From Candidatus Nitrospira nitrosa (GTDB lineage: Bacteria; Nitrospirota; Nitrospiria; Nitrospirales; Nitrospiraceae), in assembly GCF_001458735.1 (NCBI RefSeq), contig NZ_CZQA01000008.1:248001-312000 (forward strand): a DNA stretch of 64,000 nucleotides. The letters are read 5' to 3'. Of this stretch, positions 1 through 9,792 are shown in pieces (position 1 is the stretch's first letter; the number at the start of each line of letters is the position of its first letter). Made by a program: the position numbers and the translations under genes. The notes beneath the pieces were generated by a model. It saw nothing but the letters and a program-made list of their open reading frames with translations. It did not search any database and was not told where the DNA came from.

Positions 1-97
1 GCTTCTTCCCGGTCTCCACGACCTTCGGGTTGGCTTTGACCTCTTCCTTGCTTTGTGGTTCGCGTCTCGGCTCTTGCTTTCGTTCTTGCTTTTCCAT
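1..97 (-). CDS. Small highly charged protein, N-terminal part only
   Basis: The first 32 codons of a reading frame that runs out of the window, beginning MEKQERKQEPRREP and rich in Lys, Glu, Arg and Gln. A good ribosome-binding site (AGGAGGTG) lies four bases before the ATG, which is why I accept it as a real gene. No signal peptide or membrane segment is visible in this part. No function can be assigned. Confidence 0.5.
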   Translation of the reverse strand, partial: MEKQERKQEPRREPQSKEEVKANPKVVETGKK

Positions 98-204
98 TCG
101 AGCACCTCCTGTCATCCAGGGAAATCCTCGCGGTCAGCTCGCAACTACCTGATATACATGCACCTTACTCTAGGGAACGGAAACCCGTCAAGGCAAGGGC
201 AGAA

Positions 205-239
205 ACGAAAAGCGCCGTTTCCCATCCGGGAAACGGCGC
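205..239 (-). terminator. Intrinsic terminator of the pyrophosphatase gene
   Basis: A perfect 12-bp stem (212-223 with 228-239, loop ATCC) is followed in the minus-strand direction by TTTTCGTTTC. It lies 28 bases beyond the hppA stop codon, the position expected for its transcription terminator. Confidence 0.8.
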
Positions 240-266
240 GTCACTCACTCCATCTCGAATCTTCTA

Positions 267-2321
267 TCAGACGATCAACGAAATGATAAGCAGGGCCACA
301 ATATTAATGACCTTGATCATCGGATTCACCGCCGGTCCCGCCGTATCCTTATACGGATCACCAACCGTGTCGCCGGTCACCGCCGCCTTATGGGTGTCGG
401 TGCCCTTCAACCCCTGCTCTTCGATAAATTTCTTAGCATTGTCCCAGGCACCGCCGCCACTCGTCATGGAAATTGCAACAAACAGACCGGTCACGATGCT
501 GCCGACCAATACCCCGCCGAGCGCCTGTGGGCCAAGCACTAAACCGACGACGACCGGTGCCGCCACGGGAATCAAACCAGGGATCATCATCTTTTGGATC
601 GCGGCCTGAGTCACGATATCGACACAGGTGCCATACTCTGGCTTACCCGTGCCTTCCATAATGCCTGGGATCGTTCTGAATTGCCGCCGCACCTCTTCCA
701 CAATCAGCCCGCCGGCTTCACCAACGGCCCTCATACACATGGAGCCGAAGATGAATGGCAACATGCCGCCCAGAAAGAGACCAACCAAGACTTTTGGATT
801 CGAGAGATCGAAGGCCGCCAGCGCCGGATTATGTGCTGCGACTTCCCGCGAGTATTCGGCAAAGAGCACCACGGCCGCCAACCCGGCAGACCCGATGGCA
901 TAGCCCTTGGTCACCGCTTTTGTTGTATTGCCCACAGCATCCAATGGATCTGTGATGTCCCGAACTTCTTTACCCAAGTGCGACATTTCAGCGATACCGC
1001 CGGCATTGTCCGTAATCGGGCCAAACGCATCGATTGCCACCACGATTCCAGCCATCGAGAGCATGGATACGGCCGCCACCGCCACACCGTACAGCCCACC
1101 GGACTCAGCACCGCCACAGACCCAGTAGCTGCCGAGGATCGCCATCGAAATCACCACGACTGGAGCCGCTGTCGACTGCATGCCCACCGCCAAACCGGCA
1201 ATGATGTTCGTCGCATGGCCGGTTTCACTGGCTTTCGAAATGTACTTCACCGGCTCATACTCCTTTGAGGTGTAGTAGTCGGTGATGAAGACAAGAGCCA
1301 AGGTGACGGCTAAGCCAAACAATGCGGCCATGTAGTAGCTGAATCCACCGACACCACCGACTCCGCCCATGATCATAAAGGTCACGGGCAAGAAAGCGAG
1401 TGCGGCAATCCCTCCGGCCACAAACAACCCCTTATACAGAGCAGGCATGATGTCGCCACCCGGAGCGACCTTGACAAAGAGAATACCGACGATCGTCGCA
1501 AAGATCGTGATGCCACCCAACGCGAGAGGATACAGAATAGGCGCCGTGGCTCCCTTGAACATGGTAAAGGCCAACACCATCGCCGCAACCGTCGTAACGG
1601 CATAGGTTTCAAAAAGATCCGCCGCCATGCCTGCGCAATCACCGACATTGTCACCCACGTTATCCGCGATGACCGCCGGGTTCCGTGGATCGTCTTCAGG
1701 AATCCCTGCCTCCACCTTGCCGACCAAGTCTGCCCCGACGTCCGCTGCCTTTGTGTAAATTCCTCCACCGACGCGCGCAAACACGGAGATCAAGCTTCCA
1801 CCGAATCCGAGACTGAGCAATGCGTGAATGGCCTTTTCCTGACCGGCCATCGATTCGGCGATCGAATAGAACCCTGTAATAGCCAACAGCCCGAGACCGA
1901 TCAATAAGAGACCCGTCACCGCGCCACCACGAAACGCCACAACCAGGGCCGCATTCAACCCATTATGAGCCGCTTGTGCCGTCCGCACATTGGCGCGAAC
2001 CGCAATGATCATACCCACATAACCGGCGAGCGCCGACGCGCTCGCGCCGACCAAGAACCCTGTCGCCGTCAGCAACCCAAATTTATCTGAGACTGCGCCG
2101 GCTGCGGCCAGCACAACAAACAGACCTGCGGCAACATAACCGACGGTTTTGTATTGTCGATTCATATAGGCGCTGGCGCCTTCCTGAATCGCCTTTGCAA
2201 TTTCCTGCATCTTTGCGTTGCCGGCATCAAGCTTGAACACCCACATCGCCAGATACAACCCATAGCCAATGCCCGCCACAGCCGCGATGAGGGCAAATGT
2301 GATAATCGCTGAGTCACTCAC
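267..2321 (-). CDS. hppA: Membrane-bound proton-translocating pyrophosphatase, K+-independent type
   Basis: Integral-membrane pyrophosphatase that couples hydrolysis of PPi to ion transport across the cytoplasmic membrane. The 684 residues match the usual bacterial length, with about 16 membrane segments. The cytoplasmic signature [18 protein letters not shown] is present, and the C-terminal region has the second acidic cluster [14 protein letters not shown]. The segment near residue 463 reads GNTTKA; a Lys at that position marks the K+-independent H+-pumping subfamily, whereas K+-dependent enzymes have Ala. The gene starts with GTG behind AGGAGG. It is monocistronic as far as visible, with its own terminator. 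In a slow-growing chemolithoautotroph it would recover energy from biosynthetic PPi or, in reverse, store it; that role is inferred. Confidence 0.95.
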   Translation of the reverse strand: MSDSAIITFALIAAVAGIGYGLYLAMWVFKLDAGNAKMQEIAKAIQEGASAYMNRQYKTVGYVAAGLFVVLAAAGAVSDKFGLLTATGFLVGASASALAGYVGMIIAVRANVRTAQAAHNGLNAALVVAFRGGAVTGLLLIGLGLLAITGFYSIAESMAGQEKAIHALLSLGFGGSLISVFARVGGGIYTKAADVGADLVGKVEAGIPEDDPRNPAVIADNVGDNVGDCAGMAADLFETYAVTTVAAMVLAFTMFKGATAPILYPLALGGITIFATIVGILFVKVAPGGDIMPALYKGLFVAGGIAALAFLPVTFMIMGGVGGVGGFSYYMAALFGLAVTLALVFITDYYTSKEYEPVKYISKASETGHATNIIAGLAVGMQSTAAPVVVISMAILGSYWVCGGAESGGLYGVAVAAVSMLSMAGIVVAIDAFGPITDNAGGIAEMSHLGKEVRDITDPLDAVGNTTKAVTKGYAIGSAGLAAVVLFAEYSREVAAHNPALAAFDLSNPKVLVGLFLGGMLPFIFGSMCMRAVGEAGGLIVEEVRRQFRTIPGIMEGTGKPEYGTCVDIVTQAAIQKMMIPGLIPVAAPVVVGLVLGPQALGGVLVGSIVTGLFVAISMTSGGGAWDNAKKFIEEQGLKGTDTHKAAVTGDTVGDPYKDTAGPAVNPMIKVINIVALLIISLIV

Positions 2322-2674
2322 GGGAGATCCTCCTACTGGTTAAACGGATTCCTGATGTCGCACGGCTCTCCGTGGCTTCAACCCATCCAAAGTACATGCG
2401 CGAGTGGGTAAATCCTAAGGTGGGCAGAGTCGATTTTGAAGCGAGCCACCCGAAAAGCTGGGCTATTCTAATGGAGTCTCACGGGAGGGATCAAGACCAA
2501 ATACGGTCACCTTGCAATCACCTCCCTAGTCTGATCCATACTGTCAGACGCTGCTCGGATATATCCTGGGGGACTGATACATGAGATCTCTCACCATCTA
2601 TAGGGGCGAAAGAGGTGCTGACGGATAGGGAGGGAGAGAGACCGTTCATCTCCATAGAGAACAAGAGGTTACGC
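2322..2674. other. Gene-free divergent intergenic region
   Basis: About 350 bases between the divergently transcribed hppA and sugar-dehydrogenase genes, so it must hold both promoters. I see the hppA ribosome-binding site (AGGAGG, near 2331-2336) but no promoter boxes or operator that I can defend. The short open frames here lack ribosome-binding sites. Confidence 0.4.
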
Positions 2675-3838
2675 ATGAGACTGTCCATCTTGATAATCCA
2701 GTGCTTGTACCTGGTCAGCCTACTCGCTGCATGCGGCAGTGAAAACCCGACAAGGAACTCGGCCTCAGCTCTGACTAGTCTCAAACTCCAAACGGTCACG
2801 AAGAATCTAAGCGCCCCGATACTCCTGACTGCGCCTCCCGGAGATATCGATCGCCTGTTTGTTGTGGAACAGGGAGGGACGATCAAGGTTCTCAACAGAA
2901 CCACCGGAGCCGAGCTGGGAACGTTTCTGACCCTAGCCGGGATCACGAGCGGCGGAGAGCGCGGACTCTTAGGACTGGCCTTTGATCCAGAGTACAACGC
3001 CAACGGCCGATTCTACGTTTCCTATACGGATACCACCGGCACGATCATCATTGCCCGCTTTCTAGCCTCGGCAACGAATCCGAACGTGGCTGATCCGGCT
3101 TCACAGGCTATCCTGGTCTCCATTCCCCATCAGGCCTTTGCAAACCATAACGGCGGTATGATCGCCTTCGGGCCAGATGGGTGCCTGTATGCTGGAATCG
3201 GTGATGGTGGTGGGGCGGGAGATCCCAGCAATCAGTCACAGAGTCTCACAAGCCGACTCGGGAAACTCCTTCGGATCGATCCAACAACAGGAACGGCCTG
3301 TACCAACGGAACGCTCAACCCATTCGTCTTGGGTAGCGGCCATCCGCTCGTCTGGGGCTATGGACTACGCAATCCCTGGCGATTTTCGTTTGACGGCGAG
3401 GATCTCTACATCGGCGATGTCGGCCAAGATGCGCGAGAAGAGATCAATGTGTCAACAGGTCCTCATGCGGGCCGCGGGCTGAACTACGGCTGGCGGCTCA
3501 TGGAAGGATCAGCCTGTTTCAATCCAACGTCGAACTGCGATCCTGGCACCCTCACCCTCCCGATCGTAGAATACACACACGACAAGGGAGCCTGCTCCGT
3601 CATCGGCGGCCATGTCTACCGAGGACAAGTGGTGCCCGCCATCCATGGGACCTACTTCTACGCCGATTTCTGTGCCGGGTTCGTCCGCAGTTTCCGCTTG
3701 AACAATGGCTCAGTCATTGAGCAAACCGAATGGCCGCTGCTCGGCAGCCCCTCCATCTCAAGTTTTGGTCAAGATGGCCTTGGAGAGCTCTACCTGACAA
3801 CGCTCACTGGTACGGTGTTTCGGATCGTCCCGAATTAG
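2675..3838 (+). CDS. PQQ-dependent sugar-dehydrogenase-like lipoprotein (YliI/Hip-like beta-propeller)
   Basis: Predicted lipoprotein of the soluble glucose/sorbosone dehydrogenase family, a six-bladed beta-propeller that binds PQQ and oxidises aldose sugars in the periplasm. I chose the ATG at 2675 because it has AGAGG upstream and directly opens a lipoprotein signal peptide ending LLAAC. Family landmarks visible are GGERGLLGLAFDP, the NHNGG block, IGDGGGAGDPSNQSQ, GYGLRNPWRFSFD and IGDVGQDAREEIN, then NYGWRLMEG. Many members have no proven sugar substrate, so the reaction here is open. The gene stands alone, divergent from hppA. Confidence 0.88.
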   Translation: MRLSILIIQCLYLVSLLAACGSENPTRNSASALTSLKLQTVTKNLSAPILLTAPPGDIDRLFVVEQGGTIKVLNRTTGAELGTFLTLAGITSGGERGLLGLAFDPEYNANGRFYVSYTDTTGTIIIARFLASATNPNVADPASQAILVSIPHQAFANHNGGMIAFGPDGCLYAGIGDGGGAGDPSNQSQSLTSRLGKLLRIDPTTGTACTNGTLNPFVLGSGHPLVWGYGLRNPWRFSFDGEDLYIGDVGQDAREEINVSTGPHAGRGLNYGWRLMEGSACFNPTSNCDPGTLTLPIVEYTHDKGACSVIGGHVYRGQVVPAIHGTYFYADFCAGFVRSFRLNNGSVIEQTEWPLLGSPSISSFGQDGLGELYLTTLTGTVFRIVPN

Positions 3839-3927
3839 GAATATCCCGATGGTGCAAGACTGGGTCATCGCCCAGTAGGTTTACGACGCTCGCTGACTTT
3901 GCTATAGTCCTGCCGGTAAAGAAACCT

Positions 3928-4182
3928 ATGGGATTCGAACCAAACTATATTGTCGTCGACGGACAGGCATTCAGCAAAGCGAAGCTGGCCCTAGACAATC
4001 ATGTGTATAAGAACTGCCAGATCGATGACTGCGATCTCTACTACAGCGGCGGGCAATATGAGCTGCTCGACACCCATATCACCAACTCACGCCTGATCCT
4101 GAACCACCCGGCTAAAGGCATTTACAATGCCCTGCAGATTTTCAAGATGAAATCCCCTGGCTCCCGCATCGTCTTCGAGTAA
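3928..4182 (+). CDS. Hypothetical protein, 84 residues
   Basis: A small soluble protein starting MGFEPNYIVVDGQ. The pattern of short beta-strand-like segments (VYKNCQIDDCDLYYSGG, then DTHITNSRLIL) suggests a right-handed beta-helix or pentapeptide-like fold, but the family is not recognised. The frame is open further upstream into the previous gene; the ATG at 3928 is preferred because it lies after that gene's stop. No strong ribosome-binding site is visible. A palindromic repeat follows 8 bases after the stop. Confidence 0.55.
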   Translation: MGFEPNYIVVDGQAFSKAKLALDNHVYKNCQIDDCDLYYSGGQYELLDTHITNSRLILNHPAKGIYNALQIFKMKSPGSRIVFE

Positions 4183-4190
4183 CCTCCGCA

Positions 4191-4315
4191 CAGGGTGTTG
4201 AAAAAGCCCGCCAGCTCCGTGCTCGCGTCGCTCAGAGGCTCACCCTACCGCCCAGCAGATGCCTCGCCTCTTCATTCGCTGAGGCCTCGTCGGACGATTT
4301 TTTTTGAACATCCTC
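4191..4315. repeat. Dispersed palindromic element, copy A
   Basis: Begins CAGGGTGTTGAAAAAG and ends with the near-complement TTTTTTTTGAACATCCT, so the whole 125 bp can fold on itself. The same two ends and the internal CCGCCAGC and GAGGCTCA segments recur at 26800, 29162, 36581 and 56376. This copy is the only one downstream of a plus-strand gene. The oligo-T stretch could also end transcription of the preceding gene. Confidence 0.7.
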
Positions 4316-4887
4316 CGTGTTATTCCTGTGTGATCCGGCATCATTCACCTTGTGGTACGGCGATGATGTCAAATTGGTTATTCAACAGGCTGCTGAAGGA
4401 AGCATCGTAGTCCTATACCTAGGACCACAAGAGAAACACCGCTCCTGACAGGGCTACCCAGCGACATTGGTGTACACTCAAGATGACGTTGACCCATGAG
4501 CCTGAGGACGAACACCCATGACTCATGAGTGCCGCTCCTGCCAGTGGCAGGAGATATCCCATGTTCAACGGGCTCAACACACACCAGACCGGCCAATCTG
4601 ACTCGATTGCGGTCGGCCTCCGTACATCCGCCAGTTTGCCCATCGAACGGCTTCTCTATCCATATGCCTGTGCGTAATAGAAGGAATGAGCGTTCGCAGT
4701 AGAGGCTGCTCAGCCCTCACCGTTATGTCCGATAGTCCATTGATCCATCCAGTGACAAGACCCTTCAGAACAGGTGCGAAGATTCCGATAAAGAGATGAC
4801 AGCCGGCAGACACTCCGGCTCTGGGCAGGTTATCACGTCAGCTTGCACCCAATGGACTGTGACCAGGCCATCAGGAATTTACAATAG
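4316..4887. other. Gene-free intergenic region
   Basis: About 570 bases with no convincing gene. It holds a short inverted repeat CTCCTGCC/GGCAGGAG near 4535-4553 and a TTCAACAGGCTGCTGAAG palindrome near 4381 that resembles an end of the neighbouring palindromic element. The promoter of the HDOD/GGDEF operon must lie here but I cannot place it. Confidence 0.35.
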
Positions 4888-5223
4888 ATGAAACGTGTGG
4901 TCGTCTACGAGCTCTTGCCGGATATGGTGCTGGCAAGACCAATCACCAATTCCAATGGACTTCCCATCGTCGCTGCGGGAACGGTCTTGGACACCACGTT
5001 GATCGAGCGGCTCCAACAGCTGGGGTTACCATCGGTGTATGTCGAGGGCGATGCCCTGGACTCCGGTGGAAAGACTCTGGACGAATTGGAGGCCGAACTG
5101 GATCATCGCTTTCGACATGTCGCACACGATCCCATCCAGCAACTGATTCTCCGAACGATTCGCACGCACTTGCGCGCCACCCATGGGATGGGAACGGACG
5201 TCGAGAAGTCGGAGGCCGCATGA
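4888..5223 (+). CDS. Small DUF3391-like protein, first gene of HDOD/GGDEF operon
   Basis: A 111-residue soluble protein whose N-terminal half (LLPDMVLARPITNSNG, then AAGTVLDTTLIERLQQLG) matches the beta-rich segment found in front of many HD-GYP domains (DUF3391-like), here encoded alone. The C-terminal half is helical and charged. Its last codons overlap the next gene by ATGA, so it is translated together with the HDOD protein. A role as a partner or sensor module of the HDOD protein is inferred. Confidence 0.7.
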   Translation: MKRVVVYELLPDMVLARPITNSNGLPIVAAGTVLDTTLIERLQQLGLPSVYVEGDALDSGGKTLDELEAELDHRFRHVAHDPIQQLILRTIRTHLRATHGMGTDVEKSEAA

Positions 5224-6059
5224 CCCTCTTCAATCCAACAGACCTACGCAACCGGATCGAGCAGCTCGGAGACCTTCCCACACTCCCTCATGTCGTACAG
5301 CGGCTGGCCACCATGATTAGTCGTCCCACCGTGTCGGCCGAGGAGATCGGCAGTATCATCGAGAAGGATCAGGTACTGGCCGCAAAGGTGCTTCGCCTGG
5401 CGAACTCCCCCTTTTATGGGTTTCCTTCAAGAATCGGATCCGTCTCCCACGCCGTGATCGTGCTGGGCTTTAACGTCGTGAAGGGGCTCACGCTCTGCGC
5501 CTCGGCGCTGACCATCATGAAAGACGCCGGCATGGACCAGTTGTGGCGCCATTCGCTCGGTGTCGCCATCACCGCCAATCTCCTCGCGACGAGGCTCGAG
5601 ATCAAGAACCCCGAAGAGCTGTTCGTCTCCGGTTTGCTCCATGACATCGGGAAGGTCGTCCTCTATGTAAAGTGGTCCGATGTGGGCACCAGCATTAAGG
5701 ACGCACTGAAGACTCGCGCCGATCACTCACTTTTTGACGTGGAACAAGAATTGACAGGACTGTCACATGCGGAGATCGGCGGCTACTTGGCTGGCGCATG
5801 GCATTTACCGGTTACGCTTCGCGAGCCGATCCTCTACCACCACAACCCAACTCAGTCCAAGGACGCCACATTGCAAACGGCCATCGTCCATGTGTCAGAT
5901 ATCCTGGTCAAAGGTCTGGCTTTCGGCAACCCCGGCGATGACCTCATCCCACCACTGTCCAAGCCGGCCTGGGATCAGGTTGGGCTGGATGAACAGAGTC
6001 TTGCAGAATGCATCGACAAGGCCTCACAAGAATTTGTGACTATTGACGACTACCTATGA
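5220..6059 (+). CDS. HDOD-domain signalling protein
   Basis: A 279-residue single-domain HDOD protein, a catalytically modified relative of HD phosphohydrolases used as a regulatory output domain. Typical features are the N-terminal LPTLPHVVQRL, KVLRLANSPFYGFPSRIGSVSHAV and SGLLHDIGKVVLY, followed by EPILYHHNP. It overlaps both neighbours by four bases (ATGA), giving a tight three-gene operon ending in a diguanylate-cyclase-like protein, so a role in second-messenger or motility control is likely. Confidence 0.88.
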   Translation: MTLFNPTDLRNRIEQLGDLPTLPHVVQRLATMISRPTVSAEEIGSIIEKDQVLAAKVLRLANSPFYGFPSRIGSVSHAVIVLGFNVVKGLTLCASALTIMKDAGMDQLWRHSLGVAITANLLATRLEIKNPEELFVSGLLHDIGKVVLYVKWSDVGTSIKDALKTRADHSLFDVEQELTGLSHAEIGGYLAGAWHLPVTLREPILYHHNPTQSKDATLQTAIVHVSDILVKGLAFGNPGDDLIPPLSKPAWDQVGLDEQSLAECIDKASQEFVTIDDYL

Positions 6060-7051
6060 ACCACTCCAGTGCCGGCCGAAGAATTCTGCTGCTGCACAAT
6101 GAGCTGACCTCAACCCCGACTCTGACCTCGGCCCTGGAGAAAGCCGGGTTCCAAGTGATGGAAGGCCATCTACCTGAGCTCGCGCTCCATGAGCTTGTCC
6201 ACGATCCTCCTTGTCTCGTCTTGGCTGCGGAGGGAACCAACGGGCACTCCGTGGAAACCCTCACGCGCAACCTCAAGCTCGATGCCTTTCTTGGGCGCCT
6301 GCCGCTCATCGTCTTCGTCCGGGACAGTCGGCTCAATGATATCGACTGGGGTTCGTTAGGGGTAGATGACTTCATCACCGTTCCCTATCGCGCAGAGGAT
6401 GTCGTGCATCGCATCAGGCTCTGTCTCAGCCGACTCACTCGTTCACTCGACGCGAATCCCCTCACCCGACTACCAGGTAATACGACCATCCTCTGTGAAA
6501 CCACGGCTCGAATCCAAAGCCGGCAACCCTTCGCTCTCGCGTATCTCGATATCGACAATTTCAAGTCATTCAACGACCGCTACGGCTACGGACGTGGAGA
6601 CGAAGTGCTGATTGTGGCCTGTCGCATCCTCACGACAGTCGTCGGCGAGCTGGCGGGTTCGGAAGGATTTGTGGGCCATGTCGGGGGCGACGACTTTGTC
6701 TTCATGAGCCGACCTGACACCATCGACGCAATTTGCGAGACCATCATCAAGCGATTTGACCTGGTGATTCCGGACTTCTACGACCGTGAAGATCGTCTCA
6801 AAGGCTACATCGACTCGGTGGACCGCCGGGGCAATAAAGAGCAGTTTCCGATCATGAGCCTGTCGATCGCCGTCGTCACCAACGAACAAGTTCCCATTGC
6901 CCATCCCGGTGACGTGAGTAAGATTGCTTCAGAGCTTAAGAAAAAAGCCAAAGCCATAAAAGGAAGTGTCTACGTCAAAGACCAGCGAGGCCAGGTTGTC
7001 GAAATACCGTATGAAACAACGGACCCCACCAAGATTCTTACCGAACAATAA
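6056..7051 (+). CDS. Receiver-like plus GGDEF-domain protein (GGDDF variant)
   Basis: Residues 1-125 resemble a response-regulator receiver fold (RRILLLHNE at the start, VDDFITVPYRAEDVVHRI at the end), but the usual phospho-acceptor Asp is not evident. Residues 135-300 form a GGDEF domain with DPLTRLPGN-like NPLTRLPGN, YLDIDNFKSFND and the signature GGDDF instead of GGDEF, which can still be active in this family because the replaced residue remains acidic. No RxxD inhibitory site is obvious in front of the signature. Third gene of the operon; probably a diguanylate cyclase. Confidence 0.85.
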   Translation: MNHSSAGRRILLLHNELTSTPTLTSALEKAGFQVMEGHLPELALHELVHDPPCLVLAAEGTNGHSVETLTRNLKLDAFLGRLPLIVFVRDSRLNDIDWGSLGVDDFITVPYRAEDVVHRIRLCLSRLTRSLDANPLTRLPGNTTILCETTARIQSRQPFALAYLDIDNFKSFNDRYGYGRGDEVLIVACRILTTVVGELAGSEGFVGHVGGDDFVFMSRPDTIDAICETIIKRFDLVIPDFYDREDRLKGYIDSVDRRGNKEQFPIMSLSIAVVTNEQVPIAHPGDVSKIASELKKKAKAIKGSVYVKDQRGQVVEIPYETTDPTKILTEQ

Positions 7052-7342
7052 AATGACCGTTCCAATTCAACTTTTACCCGATTCTTCCAATGAGACTATA
7101 ACTGCTACACACATATCTCGTACATCTGATGTGCTGAGATGCCCCACGATGATGATTCCCCCTACCAAACGCGGCATGCTGGGATGGTTACACAGTGGCA
7201 GTAGAAATCTTGTGGTAGCCCGCTCAATAGAGACAATCATGAAGCAAGCGCCCACCTCAAAGATTAGTTACAAGGGTATCCGACCCCTACAGGAGCTGAT
7301 TACCGCCGGCATTCCTGAATTTGCGAATACAAAGAGTCTGCA

Positions 7343-7687
7343 CTATTCCCCATAATGTGAGAATGATTCACGATGAAGTGCTCGAACCCATAGGAGACCT
7401 CCCGCCGAGGTTAATAAAACGAGAGAAATTCGGCCGTATAGCGTCCAAAGAAACTTGGCATGTTCCGGATTGGAACAAGTTTCCATGTGGAAGCAATGAG
7501 CAAGCACGACAATATAGAATAAAGTTCCGACGGAAATTAACGAAAAGGTGAGCCGCCACTTTCGCTTAATCGCACGTTCGAGGGCGCTTTCTTTGGCCGC
7601 CGCAAATACCAGAGCAATCATTTGTACAATCGAAAAAGCCGTGATCTGGTTTCCAAGCTCCCAGTATTTGGTGGCCATTTCTTCCAT
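7343..7687 (-). CDS. Small membrane protein, unknown
   Basis: 114 residues with three hydrophobic segments (about 18-30, 45-63 and 85-103). No family recognised. It lies at the 3' end of the minus-strand patatin/lipoprotein cluster, 60 bases beyond the next membrane protein, and may be its last member. The start could also be the internal Met four codons on. The 290 bases to the GGDEF gene show no gene. Confidence 0.55.
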   Translation of the reverse strand: MEEMATKYWELGNQITAFSIVQMIALVFAAAKESALERAIKRKWRLTFSLISVGTLFYIVVLAHCFHMETCSNPEHAKFLWTLYGRISLVLLTSAGGLLWVRALHRESFSHYGE

Positions 7688-7748
7688 GGATCTTATCCTC
7701 GCTAAAGTTTATCTAACGGAAAGTAGAGGCCAGGTGTACCAAACAAGA

Positions 7749-8300
7749 TTAAAGTGCATGCCAGACGCTCTCGAGGATTTTGAATAACATCCTTACTCCC
7801 TCAAAAATACCGTAGCCAACCGCTGCAGACACGAGTGCAAACTTGATCCCTGCACACCACCCCGCCGTTTTGGCCAACGCCTCAGTGGGACTTGAGCGAA
7901 TCATCACAAGGAGCGCATAGTTTTCCACCGCATCCAACGGCCCAGCTAACAAAACCGCCCACGAGAGGAGCATGCCGATTGCAGCCAATGTACTATCTGG
8001 GGAATCTGCCAACATTCCACAGATCAGGGACAACAGAAGCGGATAGAACATCAGGAACGCATAGTCTAGCTGTAGTTGCTTACGCGCGACATTTTTCAGT
8101 TTCTCCCAAGAGTCAAGAATTTTTATGGCATCTGATCTGCTCCAGCTCAGTTGTAATGACACCATACCTTTTGGGGCATCCGGTGTTTTCAGATCTTTAC
8201 CTTGAGCTTTCAACTTCCAAGCCAAGGGAACAACTGTCACTAACAGCACGGCCGAAAAGCACCATTGATACAACTCGGGGAGCCATGCAAAAGGATGCAT
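7749..8300 (-). CDS. Membrane protein, four predicted segments, unknown
   Basis: About 183 residues with hydrophobic stretches near 12-30, 85-103, 112-130 and 150-172, and a charged helix between the first two. Family not recognised. It follows the 3' half of the split patatin gene by about 50 bases in the same direction. The start is uncertain: three Met codons lie within five codons and I took the one opening MHPFAW. Confidence 0.6.
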   Translation of the reverse strand: MHPFAWLPELYQWCFSAVLLVTVVPLAWKLKAQGKDLKTPDAPKGMVSLQLSWSRSDAIKILDSWEKLKNVARKQLQLDYAFLMFYPLLLSLICGMLADSPDSTLAAIGMLLSWAVLLAGPLDAVENYALLVMIRSSPTEALAKTAGWCAGIKFALVSAAVGYGIFEGVRMLFKILESVWHAL

Positions 8301-8349
8301 CATCGGTCTCAACGAATTACTGTTCTTGCTTCAGTTGCTTGTTCCATGG

Positions 8350-9746
8350 CTAGAGAGGCGGCCGAACTCGCAACTCCGGAATCGGGATGGGTGTGAAAGG
8401 GATTGATTTCTCAAGATGCTCCATTTCCTGCGCGAGCTGCGCGAGCTTCTGCACGAATATGACGAGGTCGGCGCAATTTTGGCTCGTGATCTGGCTGGTA
8501 TAACCGGGCGGGCATTCTTGCTTCATGCTTATCTTCAGATCGTTAAGCAGTTTGCAGAAATCGGTTGCATAGATGTTACTTTTGCTGTTGAGACCGACGG
8601 CGGAGACCACTCCCGGCGCTCTAGCAGCCAGCATTTTGAGCAAGACATGTAACCGGACGAACCGGTGCTCGTCCCATCCCGTCACAGAACTCCCGTTTTG
8701 AACTGAACTGAATTTTTGCAGTAATTGCCTAATAGCGTTCTTGCCACGAGCAGCAACCGCTTTAATATCGTGCTCATCCATATTCAGATTTAGCCCACCC
8801 TCAGTTTTATTTAGTCGGACTCGGGCTACTCTATCTCTGACTCCTGGCATGCGCGTAAGCGAATTGTCGTTCCAGTTCTGCATCGATCCGACAATCGCAC
8901 CCATGAACCAGCCCAATGTACCGGCATCTTTTTTTTGCGCCACTTCATCGGAAAGATAATTCCAACGCTCTTCGTATCCTTCGTTATATGTTTTGGCGAT
9001 AAATACGTCAGGCTGACCATCGACTTTTGGTTCTAAAGTGAGGCCGAATGTAGGCCACCGAGGCAGTAAATCGTCGAAGAGGTGTATGGGGAAATTAGAA
9101 CTAATACCCCCATCAGAAAACCAGCAGCGTCGGGGTTGCTTGACAGCTGAGCCTGGGACAATGCAATGAAGTGGAATAGCTGTCAGTAGGAACGGGAAAG
9201 ACAAACTCATGCGCGTCGCCAACAAAACTGGAAAATCATTGGGAGGTGGTAAGGCTAGGAGACCCTTTTTACTCTTTATTTCTCGATCGGATGGCGACTT
9301 CTCGATCATCCAGAGCACGACTTCTTCTGGCAGGCATCGTATCATCTCCTGTTCCATAAAAAAGAGTTCTTCTTTCTCTTCGAGTGGGAAAATATACGGC
9401 CGCCCATGCGAGAGGTTTGTAGAGAACATTTGAAGGTCGATTGAATGAGGCGTGGAGTCATCCGATCCATCGGCCTTTCGCAAGTCACCGAACGTCAAAG
9501 GTTTATCCTTGATCGTTCGACCGGCTGCGGCTTGAATAAGACCGTGCAACCACGGAGTGAGTGCTTCTTGCCCCAAACCATTACAGAGGCCTAAGTCGTT
9601 CTCGACTAGTCGCCTGGTGATGTCCACATAAACCCAATAGCTGATCAGAGCTAAGGCCGTGATCGTGAAGAAGGTACTGAAGACGAGAGAGGCGGCAAGG
9701 AACCCGTATAGACCTGTGTCGATATAGAGAGGTGGCTCCGGTTGGT
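8350..9746 (-). pseudogene. Patatin-like phospholipase, 3' part, cut off by IS3 element
   Basis: The C-terminal part of a patatin-like protein. It has the catalytic-dyad Asp in FSDGGISSNFP (DGG motif) but no nucleophile Ser, which lies in the fragment at 11010. The frame is open without a start right up to the IS end at about 9747 and encodes a hydrophobic segment just there (LYGFLAASLVFSTFF). A first in-frame Met occurs at 9627, but nothing suggests independent translation. Together the two parts would make a membrane-anchored patatin of about 630 residues. Confidence 0.85.
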
Positions 9747-9792
9747 TGGACAGTTTTTACCAGTTCATAAGTGGCGCCTGGCGGATTGCTGA

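Noticed and set aside
594-1268. Open frame on the plus strand across hppA
   Set aside because: Antisense shadow of a highly conserved gene with biased codon use; no ribosome-binding site.
3730-3927. Longer start for the 84-residue protein
   Set aside because: It would overlap the sugar-dehydrogenase gene by more than 100 bases in another frame; the ATG at 3928 is free.
4574-4813. 79-residue open frame on the minus strand
   Set aside because: No homology, no ribosome-binding site and composition unlike coding sequence.
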